In this document: positions 1 to 10,329 of the stretch, in pieces
Layout: each line of letters starts with the position of its first letter
How positions within the stretch are numbered: the first letter of the stretch is position 1
DNA from: Pyronema omphalodes
Taxonomy: Eukaryota; Ascomycota; Pezizomycetes; Pezizales; Pyronemataceae
Assembly (NCBI GenBank): GCA_024516155.1
Contig: JAJJXM010000002.1
Location: 496,001 to 560,000 of the forward strand
Length of the DNA stretch: 64,000 nt
Direction: 5' to 3'
Notes under the pieces: generated by a model
What the model saw: only the letters and a program-made list of their open reading frames with translations
What the model was told of the DNA's origin: nothing
The model's database searches: none
Made by a program: the position numbers and the translations under genes

Positions 1-3000
1 GCTAATGGTAACCAGTCAGCCCAATCGTCTTGAAGATAGTTGACGTGAGCTCGGAGGTATTGTTCCATAATGGCGTTCATTCGTTCTGTTTGGCCGTCCG
101 TTTGGGGATGGAATGCTGTAGATAATCGAGGCTCGATTCCCAAACGTCGACAGAGATTCCTCCAAAACAAAGCAGCGAATTGGGGTCCTCGATCAGAGAT
201 AATGGTAAGAGGGAGTCCGTGCAATCGAAAGATGTGGGTAATAAACAAAGACGATAATTCCTTTGCGTCGATGTCTGTTCGACAGGCAATCAGATGTCGT
301 TCTTTGGTTAATCTATCCACAACTACCCAAATTGCATCATATCCATTGGACCACGGTAATCCTGTTACGAAGTCCATTGATATGTCCTGCCAGGGTCTTT
401 CTGGAATAGGTAGTGGACGTAGGATACCAAACGGGGCATGTCTGGTAGGTTTCGAACGTTGGCAGGTATGACAATTTCGAATATATCTTTCCACGTCTGT
501 CCTCATCTGGGGCCACGTATAGGTTCTTGAGAGGTATTTTAATGTTTTAGATCTACGTGGGTGTCCAGCCGTAGGAGAGTCGTGGTGTTGTTGCATTAGG
601 TGTAATCGTAGGGGTTCGTAATTCGGGACCCAGAAACATCCCCGGTAGAATAAACGGTTATTGTTTACTGTACATTCAGCTAATGTAATGTCTTTACAAT
701 AACGAGTGTTATTGTTTAGCATTTCAATAACCTTAATGGGGAATGGGTCTTTCTCGTAGGCTTCCGTGAAGAGCTGGGATAAGGTGGGGTTTGTTTGTTG
801 TGGGTCCGGTATTACGGTTTGTTGCGAATTCGTTATTGTTTGTTGATTACTGGGGGTAACAGCCGCAGCGTGAAGGATATTCTCTGGCTTAATGATTGTT
901 GTGTGGTTCTCTAGGGAGCGTTCATCCCCCTCTTTAGGCAGATCTCCGGATCGACGAGTCAGTGCGTCTGGTTTACCGCCTGCGGTACCGGGGCGGTAAA
1001 CAATCTTAAAATTAAACTGAGACAAGAACTGGGACCAACGGGCTTGACGGCGGTTCAAGAGCTTTGTCGAAGTGAAATATTCCAGATTCTTATGATCTGA
1101 CAGTACTCGAATGGGGTTAATAACAGATTGCAATTCGGGACGCCATTCTTCGAAGGCCCGGACGATAGCCATGAGTTCTTTATCGTATATCTCATAATTA
1201 CATTCGGCGGGGGAATGTTTCTTTGAGAAGTAAGCAATAGGATGTAAGATTCCTTCATCATCATATTGAGAAAGAACTCCGGCGGAGACATAATCAGAAG
1301 CATCGGTTTCGACAATAACATCCCGGTCTGGGTCGAAACGAGCCAAAACGGGGGCGGATGTAAATGTTGATTTCAATTCCTCAAAGGCCTGTTGTTGGGA
1401 TTCTGACCAGACGAAAGGAACTCCTTTACGTGTGAGTAACGTGAGAGGTTGGACTATTTTTGAATAGTTCTTAACGAAACGTCGATAGAAGTTTGCAAAT
1501 CCCAAAAACGCTCTAACATCTTTGAGGTTCCGGGGAGATTCCCAATCTCGAACTGCAGTAATCTTTTCAGGGTCCATCTTTATACCTTCTGTACTAATGA
1601 TGAGTCCTAAGTACTTTACTTCCTTCTGGTGGAACTCGCATTTCTCTGGTTTGAGATGTAACCCTGCTTTTTCGAATGCTTCGAGAATCAATTTAACATG
1701 TTGTTTATGTTCTTCGAGATTATCCGAATAGATCAGGGTGTCATCCAAATAGGCAGTACAGAATCGATCAAGGTAAGGTGCCAATACGTCGTTAATGAAG
1801 TTCTGAAACGTAGCAGGGGCATTGGTAAGTCCGAAGGGCATAACCAATGATTCGAATAATCCGTACCGGGTACGAAAAGCGGTTTTCCATTCTTCCCCAT
1901 TTGCCATACGTATTAAGTTATACGCCCCCCTAATGTCTAGCTTAGTGAACCACTTAGCTCTTGAAAGGTTCATTAAGGTATCCTGCATCAGGGGAAGAGG
2001 GTAGCGATTCTTGATCGTTCCGGCGTTGATTCCACGATAATCGACCACCAAACGTAATGAACCATCGCCTTTCTTTACGAAAAGAATGGGAGCGGCCGCT
2101 GGGGACGAGGAAGCACGGATGAAACCTTTGGTAAGGTTCTCATCTAACCAACGTTTCAATTCCTCCAACTCTGGACGTGATAGGGAGTAAAGAGGACCGA
2201 AGGGAGGCTGAAAACCATCGACGAGTGATATCCTGTGATCCGACGGTCGATGGGGCGGTAACTTATCGGCGTTGACTTTTTCGAAGATTCCCAAGTACTG
2301 GTGATATTCGGGTGGTACAATAGTCTTAAGATCCGGTTCCTCTTTCTCTGGTTGAAGAGCTGTGGTGATTTCATTCAAAGATAAGGAGAATTGTTCGACT
2401 TTTCCGTAACGGTTGTTGGCATTGTTTACAATTCGTCGAAACGTCGTAGCTGAAATGGCACAGATCTTATTCTGTTGTTTCGGAGCAATACCCTTAACAG
2501 GGGTGGGTGTTAACGTGGTTCGGTGGGGGACGCAGTTCGGTGATGAGAATTTGATATCGTTATCGGCGAAGTTTATTGTAACATCGTGTTTACGAAGCCA
2601 TGGGATTCCTAAAACGAGGGGATAATGACCAAGCCGAGTAACGTAGGCAGTTAGTAATTCATGATGGTCTCCTATTGTACATTCGACTTCAACGTATTCG
2701 GTGATGTCTCCTGATGAAATAGGTCGTCCATCAATTACTTCGACCATTTTGGGGTTTTTCAATTGATAACGGGGGAAGTTGTGTTGGCGTGCGAAGTCTT
2801 CGTTCATGAAGGAAATTCCTGTGCATCCGCAGTCTACGAGAGCATGAGTATCGATCTTGGTATTGTGTTCAGTTAGTGTACATGGCACGACCAAATGATT
2901 CCCATCCAATTCGTTTTCTTGTTTACTTGACAAAGAACTAGCGGATACATAAACGATTTCCTGAGATGAAACGAAAGACGAGGCAGGGGCTGGTCCAACA

Positions 3001-3032
3001 ACAGAGCCAACAGGCTGTTGATGGACTACTCT
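1..3032 (-). CDS. pol: Pol polyprotein of element A (protease, RT, RNase H, integrase start), partial
   Basis: This polyprotein supplies the enzymes that copy and integrate the element. The frame is open from the frameshift site at 3032 to the window edge. In order it shows a pepsin-like protease with active-site triad D-C-G (ALVDCGCTG, near 2850), RT with MPFGLTNAPATF and YLDD (near 1750), RNase H, and an integrase HHCC zinc finger and start of the catalytic core near position 1. Copy B carries the rest, including a chromodomain. It lies in the -1 frame relative to gag and has no ATG at the junction, so it is probably made as a Gag-Pol fusion. The tyrosine codon before GLFES, a stop in B, is intact here. 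The protease D-C-G replaces the more usual D-T/S-G. Confidence 0.93.
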
Positions 3033-4144
3033 TTTCCCTGGTCGACGTCGGGGTTTGTTGGGATATCCAAAACCTCGGCGGCGGCTAGGCGAATCTTGCG
3101 GGAGTTATTTGCTGCCAACGTAGAACATTCATTCTTGAAATGATCGGCTGATCCACAATAAAGACAAAGTCCCTTAGCCATTCGTTCATCACGACGGCGT
3201 TGGTTCTGAGCTTTTTGGGAAGCTGATAGGTCCATGGGGGCCGATCCGTAATTACCACTATTGGTATTCGTTGGGTGGGACACCGGGCGAGACGGCGTGG
3301 AGCTGGAACGACTGGGGACCGAAGAAACGTGCCGCTTTGTGGTGTTTGAATGAGCTCGAATTCTGTAATCTAGCTTCATACAAAGATCCACAAATTTGGT
3401 GAAGTTCTGAGGTTCTTCGGCTTGGTAAACAAGACTGGTCTGAAGGTCTCGAGAGAGTCCACGCTTCAGAGCAGCCTTCTTTGCGTTTTCGTCGTAGTTC
3501 AAGATAGCCATTAATCGTTGGAATTCTGCGTAGTATTGGCTAAACTCACGGTTGCCCTGTTGGAGTTTATCCAATTCCGCAGATGCAGTACCAACTTGAT
3601 CAGGATCTCCGAAGGCAGCTTCCAGAATTGTAATGAGAGCCTCAACGTCCTTAAGCTTAATCTTATCTGTAAGGACGTAGGGTTGAATTTGATTCTGAGC
3701 GTTGCCTTTGAGATATCCATAAGTATAACGTAGCTTATGTTGATCGTCGGTAAAACGGGAGGAGTCTCCGGCGAGCTTGGATCTGACCTTCGAGATGAAG
3801 TTCAAGAGTTCCTTGCGTTCACCAGAGAACTCAGGTGGGTGAGGTAATTCGATGGGACGGGTATTCGGAAGGGGACCGTTCTTCGTAAGGGCTTGTAGGA
3901 GTCGAACGGAGGCGTTGGCGCTTTCGAGATCTCTTTCCAAATCGGTAATTCGTTGAGCGTAGAGGGAGTTGTCCTTTCGAGCTTCTGTGAGTTCGGCTCG
4001 GAGGTCGTCCCTAAGTTGACAGTCTCGTTCGTATTCTTTTACGGCGTTACGGACCAATTTGATCTTCGTAGGGTCCTGTTCGACCTCTAACCTTTCGGCT
4101 TCGTTGAGGTACAGGGCCACGACGACCTTGTGGTTTTGGTCCAT
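3026..4144 (-). CDS. gag: Gag of element A with CCHC zinc knuckle
   Basis: This is a 372-residue capsid/nucleocapsid protein. It starts MDQNHKVV, has a predicted coiled coil around residues 43-87 (LRDDLRAELTEARKD onward), a central retrotransposon Gag region (GNREFSQYYAEFQRL), a Ser/Thr/Pro-rich linker, and a CCHC knuckle CLYCGSADHFKNEC near residues 327-340 that should bind the element RNA. The ORF is intact. It ends TAG at 3026-3028, and pol continues in the -1 frame from a slippery heptamer one codon upstream of the stop. In copy B codon 43 is a TAA stop. Confidence 0.93.
   Translation of the reverse strand: MDQNHKVVVALYLNEAERLEVEQDPTKIKLVRNAVKEYERDCQLRDDLRAELTEARKDNSLYAQRITDLERDLESANASVRLLQALTKNGPLPNTRPIELPHPPEFSGERKELLNFISKVRSKLAGDSSRFTDDQHKLRYTYGYLKGNAQNQIQPYVLTDKIKLKDVEALITILEAAFGDPDQVGTASAELDKLQQGNREFSQYYAEFQRLMAILNYDENAKKAALKRGLSRDLQTSLVYQAEEPQNFTKFVDLCMKLDYRIRAHSNTTKRHVSSVPSRSSSTPSRPVSHPTNTNSGNYGSAPMDLSASQKAQNQRRRDERMAKGLCLYCGSADHFKNECSTLAANNSRKIRLAAAEVLDIPTNPDVDQGKE
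3032..3038 (-). promoter_or_regulatory. Candidate -1 frameshift heptamer GGGAAAA, element A
   Basis: In the gag frame the codons read CAG GGA AAA GAG TAG, giving G_GGA_AAA in the X_XXY_YYZ phase that promotes -1 ribosomal slippage. After a -1 slip the frame reads AGA GTA GTC and stays open into the protease. The same heptamer in the same phase is found at the gag-pol junctions of B, C and H. I did not fold the downstream RNA, so a stimulatory structure is untested. Confidence 0.7.
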
Positions 4145-4387
4145 TTCGAGGGATTAACGGAGGTGCCAGATGTTGGTTTCGTCGTTGTATTGAATTCGAG
4201 TTGCTGCGTATTCGTTTCCGAGTTGTCGAGCAATTTCGATTTCGTCAAGGACGACGGGGTTTTCGAGGGAACGGAAGATCGGTAATAGATTGATGAATTC
4301 GTAGAACCAGAGGTTGTGAAGCATGTAAAGCTTGTTGTAATCGAGAGTTGACGGTAGAGCCGGCAGGTCTTGATTACACAGTTATGT

Positions 4388-5527
4388 TGTAACGGCGAAC
4401 AAGGGAGAGATAGCTGACGGAGAACCTGAGGGCTCTTCTCAATTATTCACTCTTGAGTTCAATGGATATATCCTTATAATAACTTCAACGTTAGAAACTC
4501 TTAAGCTGTGTCTAGCATCAACTTAAAGACTTTCTGTGTTTAGAAGTTAAGGAAATAAACAGAGATTTCAAGGGACAAAGAGATCCAAAGACGGGGACGA
4601 GAACGAGGACGTAAACAAAGATTTTCGACAAAGTATTTGAATTTGTAAATAAACAAATAACTGTGTAAGGAGAAAAGAAAAACAAAATAAACAAACAAAG
4701 AAACAATCCTCTTATATACAATTTTTCCTCCTTACACGCCGAGCCACTACTTGCAGAATTTTCCCAAAAAATAACTAAGTAAACAACGCGGTCGCGGTTG
4801 CGCGTTCTAGACGCGCTAACGCGTTCGTACCAAATTAGCGTGTTTGCGTGCACAGCCTCGTCGCGCGCTCGTTAGCGTATCTCGCGTGCGCGATAGCGTA
4901 ACTCGCGTGCGCGGTAGCGTACTTCGCGTGCGCGCTAGCGTAACCCTAAGCGTAGTCACGCGCGCGCTTCCGTAACCCTAATCGTGCGCGTGTGTCCGTA
5001 ACCCTAACCCTAGCTGTGCGCGTACGGTCACAAACCTAACCCTAGTTTGTGTGCGTGCGGGTGCAACCCTAACCCTAGTCACGTGAAACCAGATCAGCTG
5101 CGATTGGAAAGATGGTGCAATACTGAGAAGGTCACATGACTAGATCTTATCTTATCGATAAGATGATCGTGCCCTAGCCCTAGTCACGTGTGCGCACATT
5201 AGTAGACCAGTGCGCGTGCATACTGATCTACTATTGATTTGAACACGTGACCGATCTTATCTAATCGGATAAGATGATCGGTAGACCGTAGGTATGGAAT
5301 TTCCGAAAAGGGATCCGAGCTGACCCCTAACCCTGGGGGTAAGTCACGTGACCTTTTTGACAATTTGGGAATTGAGCGCAACCCTAACCCAGGCGAGTGA
5401 CGAGTGATGATCGAAGACCGAAGGATAATAGAAATAAATAAACAAACGAGTGCTGGATAATGAAGCGAATGATAATAGGTGAATGAATGACGAGGAGGGG
5501 GAAGGTAATAATTCTCGAGCCGTGACA
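4388..5527 (-). repeat. 5' LTR of element A
   Basis: This LTR is 1140 bp with TG...CA ends (plus strand TGTAACGG ... CCGTGACA). It is nearly identical to both LTRs of B. The sense (minus) strand has a TATA box at 4711-4718. Upstream it carries short GC-rich tandem units (4860-4945, core cgcgtgcgcg then tagcgta), several CCCTAA telomere-like motifs (4940-5080), four CACGTG boxes (5080, 5185, 5244, 5345) and two inverted GATA palindromes (5143-5167 and 5253-5279). The leader at 4145-4387 separates the LTR from gag and holds no ORF. Confidence 0.93.
4711..4718 (-). promoter_or_regulatory. TATA box of the A/B LTR promoter
   Basis: The minus strand reads TATATAAG inside the LTR. The equivalent site lies at 20407-20414 in the 5' LTR of B. 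A likely core promoter for the element transcript; the start site itself cannot be read from the sequence. Confidence 0.6.
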
Positions 5528-5622
5528 GTGCGCCTACTTCTGGGTTTTCTGGGTTCTCTGGGTTTCCTGGGTTTTCTGGGTCTTCGTTCCGCGTTGGGTG
5601 TCGTACACAGGACGCAATCAAA
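5528..5622 (-). other. Element F leader/gag start fragment
   Basis: This short stretch directly follows the F 5' LTR on the minus strand. Its junction (tttgattgcgtcct then acgacaccc) matches the start of the internal region of element C, so it is probably the primer-binding/leader region. The open frame then shows repeats of Pro-Glu-Asn-Pro (NPENPENPE). It is cut by A at 5527; the rest of F should lie left of the window. Confidence 0.7.
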
Positions 5623-6420
5623 TATCAGAATCCGTATCCACGGTTACTGACGACAGGCAGCGCGGGGGTTTCCGCGGCGAGCAGGGCGGCGGCGGTTTAG
5701 GTAAGGCTGGTAAGTTGGGAATGGGCAAGGGTTTGGCTGGGAAATCACAGGTGAGTTTCGGAGAGATGGGGATATCACAAGGGAACTTTTGTAGATAGGA
5801 TTGTAGTAAATAGAAACTTGATTGCGTGAAGAAATAAACTACATACAAATTTCCTCCTCCTATACTTGATCCTTCATGACTCGTGACTCAGCATTCTCCG
5901 CCTGCGGAGAATGCCCTCAATGCTAACCGCCGTGATAACTACATACATGACCAACATCCCCCACCATTTGCTAACCGCCGTAATTCCAAATAAGAAAACA
6001 AGGGAACAATACATACCAAAAGATAACTACCTTGCTAACCGCCGTAATTCCAAATAATAATAAAGAAAGAGTACATACCAAAAGAGATAACCACCTGGCT
6101 AACCGCCGTGATTCCAAATAATAAAGAAAGAGTACATACCAAAAGAGATAACTACCTGGCTAACCGCCTTAACTCCAACTACATAAGAGATAAGTAAAAG
6201 ATTCCAACATTTCCCTAGCCGCCGTGATACCTAAAATAAATTCAAATAATAAATAACTCCTAACATACGAAATTCCCCGGCAAGGGGCCCAGCACCTTGC
6301 CCTAACCCTTTCCCTATCACTTCATGATGGCGTAGCAGGTTGCTAGGGTGATGGCAACCACCCATAGCCCTGCGGTGGTGACGACGTAGGCCAGGAGCAT
6401 GTCTCGGGAGCGTTGCGACA
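5623..6420 (-). repeat. LTR of element F (copy F1, 5' LTR, inverted relative to F2)
   Basis: This 798 bp LTR pairs with F2 (10226-11026) in the opposite orientation. On the minus strand it begins TGTCGCAACG and ends CTGATA, so the terminus is TA rather than CA in both copies. It contains about five units of a roughly 58 bp tandem repeat (5925-6225, core taaccgccgtaattcc) and a palindrome at 5891-5914 (gcattctccgc, ct, gcggagaatgc). The flank ccccg (6421-6425) is the reverse complement of the cgggg beside F2, consistent with one insertion later split by an inversion. The start of the LTR encodes the membrane segment of ORF3 (SRDMLL ... VVTTAGLWVV). Confidence 0.88.
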
Positions 6421-7602
6421 CCCCGGCCTGGAGCGTCGCTACCTGTTATTCACTGTCAGTTTGGGAGGATCACAGATGGATCGGAACGAGGAACAACTTA
6501 CCTCATGGGTGTCGATTTACCCATGAGAAAACTACAGACGACGCTGATGGAGACAGAAGACGACGTCGAAAGGACACCTCCTTATACTTGACGCCGTGTT
6601 GCACCAAGCACGGCTACCAGAGGGCTTGCAAGAGAAGGGAATTCTCAGGACAGTGCAAGGCAGACCAATAGGATCATCCAGGGTCTGAGTTGGGCGGATA
6701 GTCGGCCAAGGCACAAGGCAGAGTCTAGTCAGGCAACAGGAGTGGAGCTCAGGACAAGGGTCAACATTGCATTAGCATGAGACAACGTCCTGCAGCAAGG
6801 AACACCACTCAGGGAAACCGTTGGATGGAACTGATATGAAGCGACCTTAGGCCAATGACTACCAACTGCAAGATAAGACGGCGTTTGCGTACACACCAGG
6901 TTGTGGCAGCGCGCAAGTGCGCGCAGGTGGGGCTCTTATGACATCACACAGGAATGTGACGGGGCAGTGCGCTCCGGTAAGGCATATTCTGCCTTATGAT
7001 GTCAGATTCCTTCACTCGCAATCGAGATTCTCTAGGGAGATCTATGATCAAGACGACTCATAGGATATATGACTCACATGTCATTATCAGAGGAGTCATT
7101 GCATTATGCGCTCAAGTGGAGTAACCCTCCACTAGTTGCTCAACCCCAATACCCGATTGCAAGGTGTGGTAGCACGGCGAGGAATGTCAAGGATCAATCT
7201 GACACGAGGTCATCATGCAAGTCAGCAATTAATATAATTGCGCACACAGCATGATGCGAGCCATCGGCAGATTTGTCAAAGAATTGAGTCATGGCTTATC
7301 TCCTAGGCTTAGTTTGGAAGTTGGTTACTTTGGGAAGTCTGGGCCAACTTGTAGACGAAGGTCTATAAAAGACCCTAAGTCTTCCCACCGTCTCCTCCCG
7401 CATCAGCAACTTGATCTCTTGTTACAACGTTACCTATCTAAACCAGAATACCTCAGGACGAGACCCTTACGTTTATTCGGCCTGTGAGCAATTAGTTGAC
7501 TTCCTAGCTTCTTGGGAAATATCTATTGCTATCTACCTTCGAACGAAAGCGAAACTGATCGAATAAGCATCTCTATTGAAAGCCTCAATAGCCAGGTTCA
7601 CA
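6421..7602 (+). repeat. Left (3') LTR of element D, 5' portion, in inverted orientation
   Basis: Read on the minus strand this starts TGTGAACCTGG at 7602 and runs to the F insertion point at 6421. The remainder of the same LTR is at 11027-11207 in the other orientation. It matches the right D LTR (32500-33263), D' (8857-9822) and LTR N (59508-60917). A TATA box (ctataaaag) lies near 7365 on the plus strand. No gene is encoded; short ORFs here are spurious. Confidence 0.85.
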
Positions 7603-8856
7603 GCAGCAGAGCGTGGGGCCATGTCGCCGGGAAGCAGTTTGGAGGGGAGATTGGGTGAGCGATAGATTGAAAGGGAAGAGAAGACGAGTTCGAGCCGGTG
7701 GGTGTTTTGTGGTTGTGGCGAAGTCGCGTTGTGCCTGTGCCAAGGGGCGATTCTCATTCACCTCGCTTGCGCGACGAGAAAGACCGTGCCGGATCTGGAG
7801 AGGCTTCGAGAAGGTAAATCGAGTGCGCTATTCCAGAATCCGCTCGGAAATCTGAGGATTTCCGGGTGGTTGTTGAGATAGCTTGGGGGGGGGGGGTCAA
7901 ACTCGGGGTGCGTTTTCCCATGTGGAGGCGGCGGCTTGGGTGAGGCTTTGGGGGCTCAGGATAGGCAACGCTTTGCCTGGGGCAATCACAGGTAAGTTTG
8001 GGAGAGATGCGAATGTCACGAGGGAACTTTTTATGGATAGGATTGTAGTAAATAGAAACTTGATTGCCTGAAGGAAATAAACTAAGTACAAATTTCCTCC
8101 TCTTATACTTGTCCTTCATGACGCGTGACTCAGCATTCTCCACCTGCGGAGAATGCTCCAGACTCAATGTGTAAACCAGGGGTCCTAGCGTAACGGACGG
8201 CCTGGTAACTCTCAAATTCCCGAAAGAAAAAGAGAGAAGTAATGATTCCAAGAAGGGGAATTATTACTTCTCAAGGGGATTGTCCTAACGGAAAGTAGAG
8301 TTGATGATAGTTATAAGTTTAAACTCTCCTGCATATCTCAGTGAGCGTTTCGAGAGTATCGGTTCTGGTGGTCCTTTCTTGAAGAGGGACGACCGGAGGT
8401 ATTGTATTGATTTTGAGGTAAGGTATAGATTCGATGGTGTCGGGTATTGACTTAAGAGGAGGCAATAACCCTTCGTGGGATGTGTTGTTGTATTCGAGAT
8501 AATGGTAATTGCTTTGCTGGATGATGGCTTCTTCGAGTGGGGGCTTTTGGCACTTCTATATTTTTCTTATCTTGAGCTCCCCACTCATATACCCTGCGAG
8601 CACTGTGTGGTGGGCGGAAGTGGAAGTACCCTAAGACGTTGGTTGGCTAAACGTAAACGTGATTTTTCCACCATACAAAATGGAACTTTTGGTGAAACCG
8701 CTAATATCGCGAATATACTTTAAGACATCCTGAAGGCCGTTATTCGGATGATGCGTTAGTCGTTTGCTATTGCCTACACTCGTTCTTTTCGTCCTTTGCA
8801 CTTGATGTCATAAATAATAATAAGGCATCGGAATGCATTTCGAGGAATGTGCATTG
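7603..8856. other. Unassigned DNA with an old F-like LTR fragment
   Basis: I recognise no gene. Part of it (about 7832-8166) is a diverged relative of the F LTR: it shares the ccagaatccg start, the tgtagtaaatagaaacttgattg stretch in part, and a mutated form of the palindrome (gcattctccacctgcggagaatgc). A G-run lies at about 7879-7891. A hairpin-forming inverted repeat lies at 8234-8249/8257-8272. The remainder (7603-7831 and 8273-8856) has no similarity that I can see to the other repeats and may be relic or host intergenic DNA. Confidence 0.6.
7832..8166 (-). repeat. Diverged F-like LTR fragment
   Basis: It aligns by eye with 5623-5914 of F1 in the same orientation, with many substitutions, and lacks the tandem repeats and the ORF3-coding end. 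An older truncated solo LTR of the F group is the simplest reading. Confidence 0.7.
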
Positions 8857-9822
8857 ACCCTCGTGTCAGATTAATCCTTGACATTCCTTGTCGTGCTACC
8901 ACACCATCCAATCAGGTATTGGTGTTAAGCGCCTAGTGGAGGGTTACTCCACTTGAGCGCATAATGCAATGACTCCTCTGATAATGACATGTGAGTCATA
9001 TATCTTATGAGTCGTCTTGATCATAGATCTCCCTAGAGAATCTCGATTGCGAGTGAAGGAATGTGACATCATAAGGCAGACTATGCCTTACCGGAGCGGA
9101 CTGCCCCGTCACATTCCTGTGTGATGTCATATAGCCCCACCTGCGCGCACTTGCGCGCAGCCACACCCTGGTGTGTACGCAAACGCCGTCTTTTCTTGCA
9201 GTTGGTAGTCATTGGCCTAAGGTCGCGTCATATCAGTTCCACCCAACAGTTTCCCTGAGTCGTGTTCCCTGCTGCAGAATGTCGTCTCATGCTAACTCAA
9301 TCTTGACCCTTGCTCTGAGCTCCACTCCTGTTGGCTGACTAGACTCTGCCTTATTCCTTGGCCGACTATCCGCCCAACCCAGACCTCGGATGATCCTATT
9401 CGTCTGCCTTGCACTGTCCTGAGAATTTCTTTCTCTTGCAAGCCCTCTGGTAGCCGTGCTTGGTGGAACACAACCTCAAGTATAAGGAGGTGTCCCTTGG
9501 CCGTCGTCTTCTGTCTCCATCAGCGTCGTCTGTAGTTTTCTCATGGGTACGTCGACACCCATAAGGTAAGTTGTTCCTCGTTCCCATCCATCTGTGATCC
9601 TCCCAAACTGACAGTGAATAGCAGGTAGCGACGCCTCGGGCCGGGATCCTCGTGAGTTCCTTTCGGAAAGTCACGAATCACGTGACGTGGCTAGCTGGAG
9701 CTCCTCAGGGGGTTCCAGCCCGGGATACTAACCTTATTATTCATCCTCCTGTCGAGTTTGCCATGTTCTCTAATTGTCATACATGTTACCTATTCTATAC
9801 TCACACAATGTAGGGTGTCACA
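8857..9822 (-). repeat. Truncated LTR of the D family (D')
   Basis: This matches the D LTR from the gaccctcgtgtcag block to the LTR end (tagggtgtcaca); the first part is missing. It is followed by about 22-36 bases of D-type 3' internal sequence (ccacctaccccctgttcaagc), including the polypurine tract on the minus strand, and then abruptly by F sequence near 9845. It is in direct orientation to D but inverted relative to 6421-7602. Confidence 0.85.
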
Positions 9823-9847
9823 CCACCTACCCCCTGTTCAAGCTTCA

Positions 9848-10329
9848 TTCAACTCCCAGTGATTATGATGACCGGACCCTCGGACCACGAGAAGGTGGCG
9901 ATCAACCTGTCTTTCTATCAGACAGCGGAGCCGGAACAGCATCTCCCCACCATCGACTGCCGACCAACCAACGACCTGACATCCGTTTCTTGTTCGGATC
10001 CCCCGGAGCCCCCCGCCTCAGGGCACCAACAAGATCAAATACCCCCGTTCTCCTTAGGGCACCAACAAGAACAAATACCGCCTTATGTCCTCGAGGACAT
10101 CACCCAGGACGTCGTACATCGCCGACGTCGGGGAAGGCAGTATCGGGGACGGTCCCCCATCCGGAGGCCCGCGTTGGGGACTGCCTAAGGCCTCGCCGGA
10201 GTCTCGGCCTGGAGGGGGGGGCTTATGTCACAACGCTTCCGTGACATGCTCCTGGCCTCCGCCGTCACCACCGCAGGGCTATGGGTGGTTACCATCACCC
10301 TAGCAACCTGCTACGGGATCATGAAGTGA
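9848..10329 (+). pseudogene. ORF3 of element F, 3' part (Arg-rich, C-terminal membrane segment)
   Basis: The translated frame matches the C-terminal half of the C ORF3: HEKVAINLSFY, an Arg-rich patch (RRRRGRQYRGRSPIRR), VSAWRG, then RDMLL and a hydrophobic segment VTTAGLWVV. One in-frame TAA (about 10187-10189) breaks it just before VSAWRG, so this copy is a pseudogene. The last 34 or so residues are encoded in the LTR that starts at 10226. The 5' end is lost at the junction with D' near 9845. Function unknown; see ORF3 of C. Confidence 0.75.

Larger units (their letters stand above)
1..5527 (-). mobile_element. Ty3/gypsy chromovirus copy A, left-truncated by window
   Basis: This is the 5' part of an LTR retrotransposon on the minus strand: 5' LTR at 4388-5527, leader 4145-4387, gag, then pol running off the left edge. 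It matches copy B at a constant offset of 15696 bases with few differences, so the two are recent relatives. A inserted just inside element F: sequence 5528-5622 to its right is F leader. The right flank begins gtgcg, so a matching left target duplication is expected outside the window. Unlike B, A has no premature stop in gag or in the visible pol, so it may be coding-competent. Confidence 0.95.

Noticed and set aside
4518..4853. Hydrophobic 111-codon frame found in every A/B LTR copy
   Set aside because: It reads through the TATA box and the presumed transcription start inside the LTR, and its identity between copies simply reflects LTR identity.
4940..5090. A true telomere or internal telomeric array
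   Set aside because: The CCCTAA units are few, irregular and repeated at the same place in every LTR copy, so they belong to the element.
5925..6225. CRISPR-like spaced repeats
   Set aside because: The units are tandem and degenerate with similar spacers, lie in an LTR and have no cas genes nearby; the locus is eukaryotic.
7754..8251. Minus-strand 165-codon frame as a host gene
   Set aside because: It overlaps the F-like LTR fragment and its translation is low-complexity, with no recognisable domain.
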